Source of the DNA: Axinella damicornis
Taxonomy: Eukaryota > Porifera > Demospongiae > Axinellida > Axinellidae
Assembly (NCBI GenBank): GCA_963931865.1
Contig: OZ007516.1
Span: 7,084,139-7,148,138 of the forward strand
DNA: 64,000 nt
Direction: 5' to 3'
The translations under genes were made by a program, and so were the position numbers. The notes under the pieces are model-generated. The model did not search any database and was not told where the DNA came from. It was given only the letters and a program-made list of their open reading frames with translations. This document shows positions 56,397 to 64,000 of the stretch, piece by piece (positions within the stretch are counted from its first letter, which is position 1; every line of letters starts with the position of its first letter).

Positions 56397-56661
56397 CAGT
56401 GGGAGTACATGTAACAGTGAAACATTAATCTCAGCATTCACAGTTGCATACCTACAGCCACTGCTACCAATAAATAACAGAATCAGTCTAAGTGCGATGG
56501 TACAGTAAGGTCAAAGGTCAAATCCATTCTTGCTACCTACCAGGGAGCATTGGGGTAGGAGGACAATTATCTCAACTCTACTATACATAAAATAGACATA
56601 TTTCAATCACGATTTGCAAATGTGCATGACTCTACCTCAGGTGGTGGTGCAATAATTCAGA

Positions 56662-56861
56662 NNNNNNNNNNNNNNNNNNNNNNNNNNNNNNNNNNNNNNN
56701 NNNNNNNNNNNNNNNNNNNNNNNNNNNNNNNNNNNNNNNNNNNNNNNNNNNNNNNNNNNNNNNNNNNNNNNNNNNNNNNNNNNNNNNNNNNNNNNNNNNN
56801 NNNNNNNNNNNNNNNNNNNNNNNNNNNNNNNNNNNNNNNNNNNNNNNNNNNNNNNNNNNNN
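56662..56861. other. Assembly gap (200 N)
   Basis: Exactly 200 undetermined bases, a conventional scaffold-gap size. The gap truncates the fourth coding exon of the aralar-like gene at its 3' end, so the true distance and the continuity of sequence across it are unknown. Confidence 0.97.
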
Positions 56862-60398
<3,537 letters not shown>

Positions 60399-60994
60399 CC
60401 TGAACTGTGGTAGTGAGGTTCGAGTCTTCAAACATGAAACAATGGCTGTTTACATGTGCTTGACATGTGCAGACTGCCCCGCCCATATTTGTCCCGTTCC
60501 CATACTGGACGATCTAGGAACGAGGATAGAACGTCGATGATGTAATTAGATGACATTGCATAATAGCTAGCTAGCTGGGTTTGAGAAATTATGTGTGATC
60601 CCCATTTTGCCGCCCAGCATCCTGGGTCTGCAGAGATGCTTGAGGAACACCATCTTGGTGGGAAGGGTGAGTTTGGAGGGTGTATGTAGTTAGTCAAGAC
60701 TAGGTCATGTACATGTAATGTGAGCACGGTAACTCAAACTGTGTCTTCAGCGACAGCAAGATGTACGTATGATGAACCAACTCTAACGCAAGTATATAGG
60801 GCAATAAGGCTGCATGGGCACACAACATACAAAGGGGCGGCACACTACAAAAACATTTTTACCCTTGTGTGGTTACTAGAGTTGCAGGTTGATATAAGAT
60901 GTTTAAATGCATGGTTAACAAGTTAGTTAGGTAGGATGCTTAGGGTACTGACCAAGTCAAACTCAACAGGTAGGAAATTATATTGGAGTGGAGT
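60399..60994. other. Region upstream of the aralar start codon
   Basis: Presumed 5' flank/promoter of the aralar-like gene. No other exon recognised. CATGTACATGTA-type words, common throughout the window, occur here. Confidence 0.4.
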
Positions 60995-61420
60995 TAGCCT
61001 CGTTCCCAGACCGTTTTGGGAGGGAGAAACGGCCTGGCGACTTCCGTGAGTTCAAACTGTATACGGATGTAATGTCACGGCAATTGCATACCTCATTCAA
61101 GCAGTGAAGTCCACATGATACGATATTTTCACCGGCTGAGAACGGTCCTTTCCTGCTCGTGGATGCAACTGTTTGCGCAGGTTCTGCGACGGAAGGCAAG
61201 CAGAAGACGAACAAACAAAAGTTGTCGTGCAGAGCACCTACACTAGCGCGATCGAGCGATCAACTATTGTGATGAATGGGCGTGACTGCGATGTTTCAAC
61301 GTGTGATGCAATTTGGTTTAATGTTGTCGTGACAGCGATCTGAAATCTGATTGGGTCTTCCAACTCTCTGGCAGCGGAAGTAACAGTTTGAACTCGAGGA
61401 AGTTGCTAGGAGCGAGGCTA
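60995..61420. mobile_element. 426-bp TAGCCTC-family element with 9-bp target duplication
   Basis: Left end TAGCCTCGTTCCCAGACCG, right end TTGCTAGGAGCGAGGCTA. Inner pairing includes CTTCCGTGAGTTCAAACTGT with ACAGTTTGAACTCGAGGAAG. Flanked by GAGTGGAGT on both sides (60986-60994 and 61421-61429), a perfect 9-bp direct repeat. Confidence 0.9.
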
Positions 61421-61656
61421 GAGTGGAGTGGAACTCATAACATTTGTTGCTAGCTACGTTTTTGCACACCAGGAATGGAACTCAGCGGGTACAGTGCTCA
61501 CGAGATTAGGGATTGGAACTCAGTGCAATATTCATTGTATTAGTGTCCAAGTCTGCCATCTGGGAGCTGTCTAGTGCTGGACTCGTGCACTGACGCAGTT
61601 GGGAAGCAGCAGCTGAGCTGCTTGTGAATATTGAATTCCACCCCTCATATGCACAA

Positions 61657-61785
61657 TCTGGGCATACACCAGCTGCATACACCTCGTGCATCTGCCAAAT
61701 CTGGGCATACACCAGCTGCATACACCTCGTGCATCTGCCAAATCTGGGCATACACCAGCTGCATACACCTCATGCATCTGCCAAG
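61657..61785 (+). repeat. 42-bp tandem repeat, three units
   Basis: Units built from AATCTGGGCATACACCAGCT and GCATACACCTCGTGCATCTG repeat three times with little divergence. The same CATACACC/GGCATACACC words occur in the adjacent fold-back at 61855-62377. Confidence 0.88.
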
Positions 61786-61854
61786 CTGCATAATTATGTA
61801 CTGTGTTCCGCCCCTCATCTGCACAAGCTAACCGCCCCTCATCTGAACATAGCA

Positions 61855-62377
61855 AAGAATGTACTGTGTTCCACCATGGATAACAGAGTGAGGAACTGGA
61901 TTGGAAACGCGTGTTTACGGGATTGAATGCGGATTTCGCTCAAGTTTGCCCTTGTGTGCCACATGGAAACCGTTCTGAGGCTTACCTTTCGTATCGTTCC
62001 ATCGGTCTTGAACTGGTGTATGCCCAAAGCGGCAACTTTCACTCCTGACAGCCCTGAGTAACGACTGGTAAGTGCAACAGTACACGGGTATCACAATTTC
62101 AGGGATATGTCAGGTTTTTGGGGCAGCCCAAGCATGCTTTTATCTATGACTCAGGAGCAAAACTTACCGCTTTGGGCATACACCGGTTGAAGGCCGATCC
62201 GACGGTACAAGAGGTGAGCCCCAGAACAGTCCCTGTGCGGCACCAGAGGTACAACAAAAAAACAGCATTCAATCAAACTTTAAGGCCGTGCCGACATTCC
62301 ATACATTAAGAATAGGGCGGTGCGTGCTTTTCCAATCCAGTTCCCCGTGCTCTATTATCCATGGTTTCACCCCTCGT
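61855..62377. repeat. Large fold-back with two inverted copies of a coding-like segment
   Basis: The two halves are diverged inverted copies: left ATGGATAACAGAG, GATTGGAAACGCG and GTATGCCCAAAGCGG against right CCGCTTTGGGCATAC, TTCCAATCCAG and TATCCATGG. Read towards the outside, both encode related peptides (AALGIHQFKTDGTIRKVSLR on minus and TALGIHRLKADPTVQEVSPR on plus). It could be two head-to-head element copies or one fold-back element. The family was not recognised. Confidence 0.7.
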
Positions 62378-62499
62378 ACCTATAGAGTTCCACCCCTGCA
62401 TGGTGTCACTGTGCACAAACATACAGTAACAAAATGTTCTTAGTTCCACTCCAACATGGTCTGGAGAGCTTGCGAAGTGCACCTGGCTCCTCCTGAGGA

Positions 62500-63760
62500 A
62501 AGTGCACCATCACCACCTAGTCACAGACATGATAATTTGCAGGCTTCACTTTCTGAGTCTTGTACTTCCGTTGGGCTTTCTGAATACTCTAAGCAGCCAA
62601 TTTCCGAGCTGTGGAGAGGGATAGGACAAGTTCTTGTGGGTAGTCAGTCACATTGGTTGGCTCGATGAGGTGTGGAGGATGGAGAGCTGCTTCTGTTGGT
62701 GACCGGCAATCAAGTCCATACAACAAGAAAGATGGTTTCTCTCCAGTGGTCTCATGGGATGTATTGTGGTAAGCCCACAGTAGACCATGCAGGCAGATAT
62801 TGGCCCCACTGGTTGCAGCGTGCTTACATAGCATATAGTCTTCAGGGTACGATTGAATCTCTCCACCATCCCGTCACATTGGGATGGTAGGCAGTGTTAA
62901 TCAACTTCTTTATCCACACAAATCCATCAGGAGGTGGGAGAGGAGGTTTGTGCCTCGATCAGAGAGAAGGGCCTCTGGCTCTCCAGTTGTGGGGATCACT
63001 TCATCTGCCAATAGGTATACAATCTTTCTGGTCTGGTATGGGAAACACCTGTCATTGGCCACTCGGTCAGGAAATCTTGAAAGACGACGACATGTTGATT
63101 GCCGCATTGTGTTCGGAAGATCCATCACATCCACACCCAATATTTGAATGCCCGTTCCACCGGTATGGGCTGAAGGGGTGGCCTTGTCCGTGGACCAAAG
63201 CCAGTGACCACAGCACACTGAGGGCAATTCTTGCAATGTTGGAGGGTGTCTGTGTGCATGCCTTGCACCACACTATGACAGTGTAGAGACTGTTTCTAGA
63301 GAAATATCTGGCCATGGGACCACTGTGATTCTCCTCCATAACCACTACTACCCATCTCTTGTTCTCCTGCTTATAGGGTCCACATAGTAGAGGATGTCAT
63401 CCAACATGGTCAGCATTGATGCTTGGGCAACGACTGTTCTTGTAACTCCTCTTTCTCAATGAAGGCAATGATCTCAGCAAGGGCAGGGTCTTTCCACTGC
63501 TCAGGACCAAGTCGAAGTCCATTGGTGGCTGATTGTCCTTTCCTGCCTGATAAATGATCTGGACTGACTTTACTCCTGAGCCATAGACTTTGCTCCACCA
63601 GCGTGCTTTTTTCCGCTGGTGCTAGGGGTCTCGAGGATGGCTTTCACTGCTGAATGGTCAGTGTACACGGTCACATAGAGGTATGCATGGTAGTGGCTGC
63701 AGGCCCACACCACTGCGAGGGTTTCCAGCTCTGTTACAACGTATATTTCTTTTCTGGTGG
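62500..63760 (-). mobile_element. Decayed Ty3/gypsy-type pol: RNase H and integrase fragments
   Basis: On the minus strand, in order from 63741: an RNase H segment (ELETLAVVWACSHYHAYLYV, TDHSAVKAIL), then SMAQE-like linker, an integrase zinc-finger/core region (QILGVDVMDLP, EALLSDRGTNLLSHLLMDL) and the integrase end (MVERFNRTLKT, HETTGEKPSFLLYG). The segments fall in different frames with several shifts, so it is dead. No long terminal repeats were identified. The 5' part of pol would lie beyond the window end. Confidence 0.88.
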
Positions 63761-64000
63761 AGAGAGAGCTCTGCTAGCAAATGCAATTGGATGCAACTTT
63801 CTCATTTTGTCTTCCATTCGGCATCCCCTTTGCTCACTTCGATCGACAGTTAGCTTGTGGAGGTCCAGGCGTCTCGTACCTCAATATTTATTCGTACACC
63901 CCCCGTTTCCGGAAATATTTGCGTACTCTAATCAATTCGTACAGCTAAAAATGAAATGAATAAAAAGTGTACAAATTATTAGAAATTATACAGTACGAGC
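63761..64000. other. Window end, AT-rich
   Basis: No feature beyond the tail of the Ty3/gypsy relic was recognised. The last 120 bp are AT-rich with ATTCGTACA repeated words. Confidence 0.3.

Larger units (their letters stand above)
47883..56661. other. 8.8-kb gene-poor interval
   Basis: No host exon was recognised with confidence. Contents seen: TAGCCTC-family hairpins at about 48184-48230, 49373-49428, 49767-49838, 52086-52161 and 55234-55296; three tandem units of about 75-85 bp at 48718-48945; an inverted-repeat element at 50887-51415; duplicated blocks at 51416-51647; six GTGACGTGAGGGAGGGC units at 53650-53895; a large minisatellite at 55386-56396. The missing exons of the aralar gene should lie here or beyond the gap, but carrier motifs were not found. 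Confidence 0.45.

Overview
The window looks like a piece of a marine-invertebrate nuclear genome, most likely a demosponge. Genes are split by short-to-medium introns with ordinary GT-AG sites, orthologues of animal single-copy genes are present, several loci carry Death domains of the kind expanded in sponges (including Death/coiled-coil/Kelch fusions), and introns and spacers are full of short inverted-repeat elements, minisatellites and broken retroelements. The organism call is inference; no search was possible.

Layout. 0.6-6.7 kb (+): HAT1, histone acetyltransferase type B catalytic subunit. 7.6-9.8 kb (-): Death/coiled-coil/Kelch gene 1, head-to-head (121 bp) with a folate-receptor-like GPI protein at 9.9-14.2 kb (+), whose long intron holds a LINE relic and a large hairpin. 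15.4-19.0 kb (-): Death/coiled-coil/Kelch gene 2, with the same exon plan as gene 1. About 20.3 kb (-): a Death-domain exon broken by a stop. 23.5-24.0 kb (-): intronless EF-hand protein. 24.4-33.5 kb: LINE fragments and DNA-transposon-like elements, no host gene seen. 33.6-43.8 kb (-): cyclin T (P-TEFb subunit), ten exons, introns packed with nested inverted-repeat elements. 44.4-47.9 kb (+): a Death + SEFIR adaptor, divergent from cyclin T. 47.9-56.7 kb: gene-poor, repeats. 56.9-60.4 kb (-): the first four coding exons of an aralar/citrin (SLC25A12/13) carrier, running into a 200-N gap. 61-64 kb: repeats and a decayed Ty3/gypsy pol.

How it fits together. HAT1, cyclin T and aralar are conserved housekeeping genes (histone acetylation, transcription elongation, mitochondrial aspartate/glutamate export). 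Four loci with Death domains lie among them, suggesting a local group of innate-immune/apoptosis-type signalling genes. Splice phases were checked by hand: coding lengths divide by three for both Kelch genes (591 and 562 aa), the folate receptor (243 aa), cyclin T (580 aa) and Death-SEFIR (369 aa). Only one short HAT1 exon could not be placed.

Most notable observations: a Death-SEFIR adaptor with a MyD88-like Death domain; a HAT1 splice donor amplified about ten times in a 45-bp in-frame minisatellite; and several inverted-repeat transposon families with target-site duplications and empty-site comparisons readable inside this one window.
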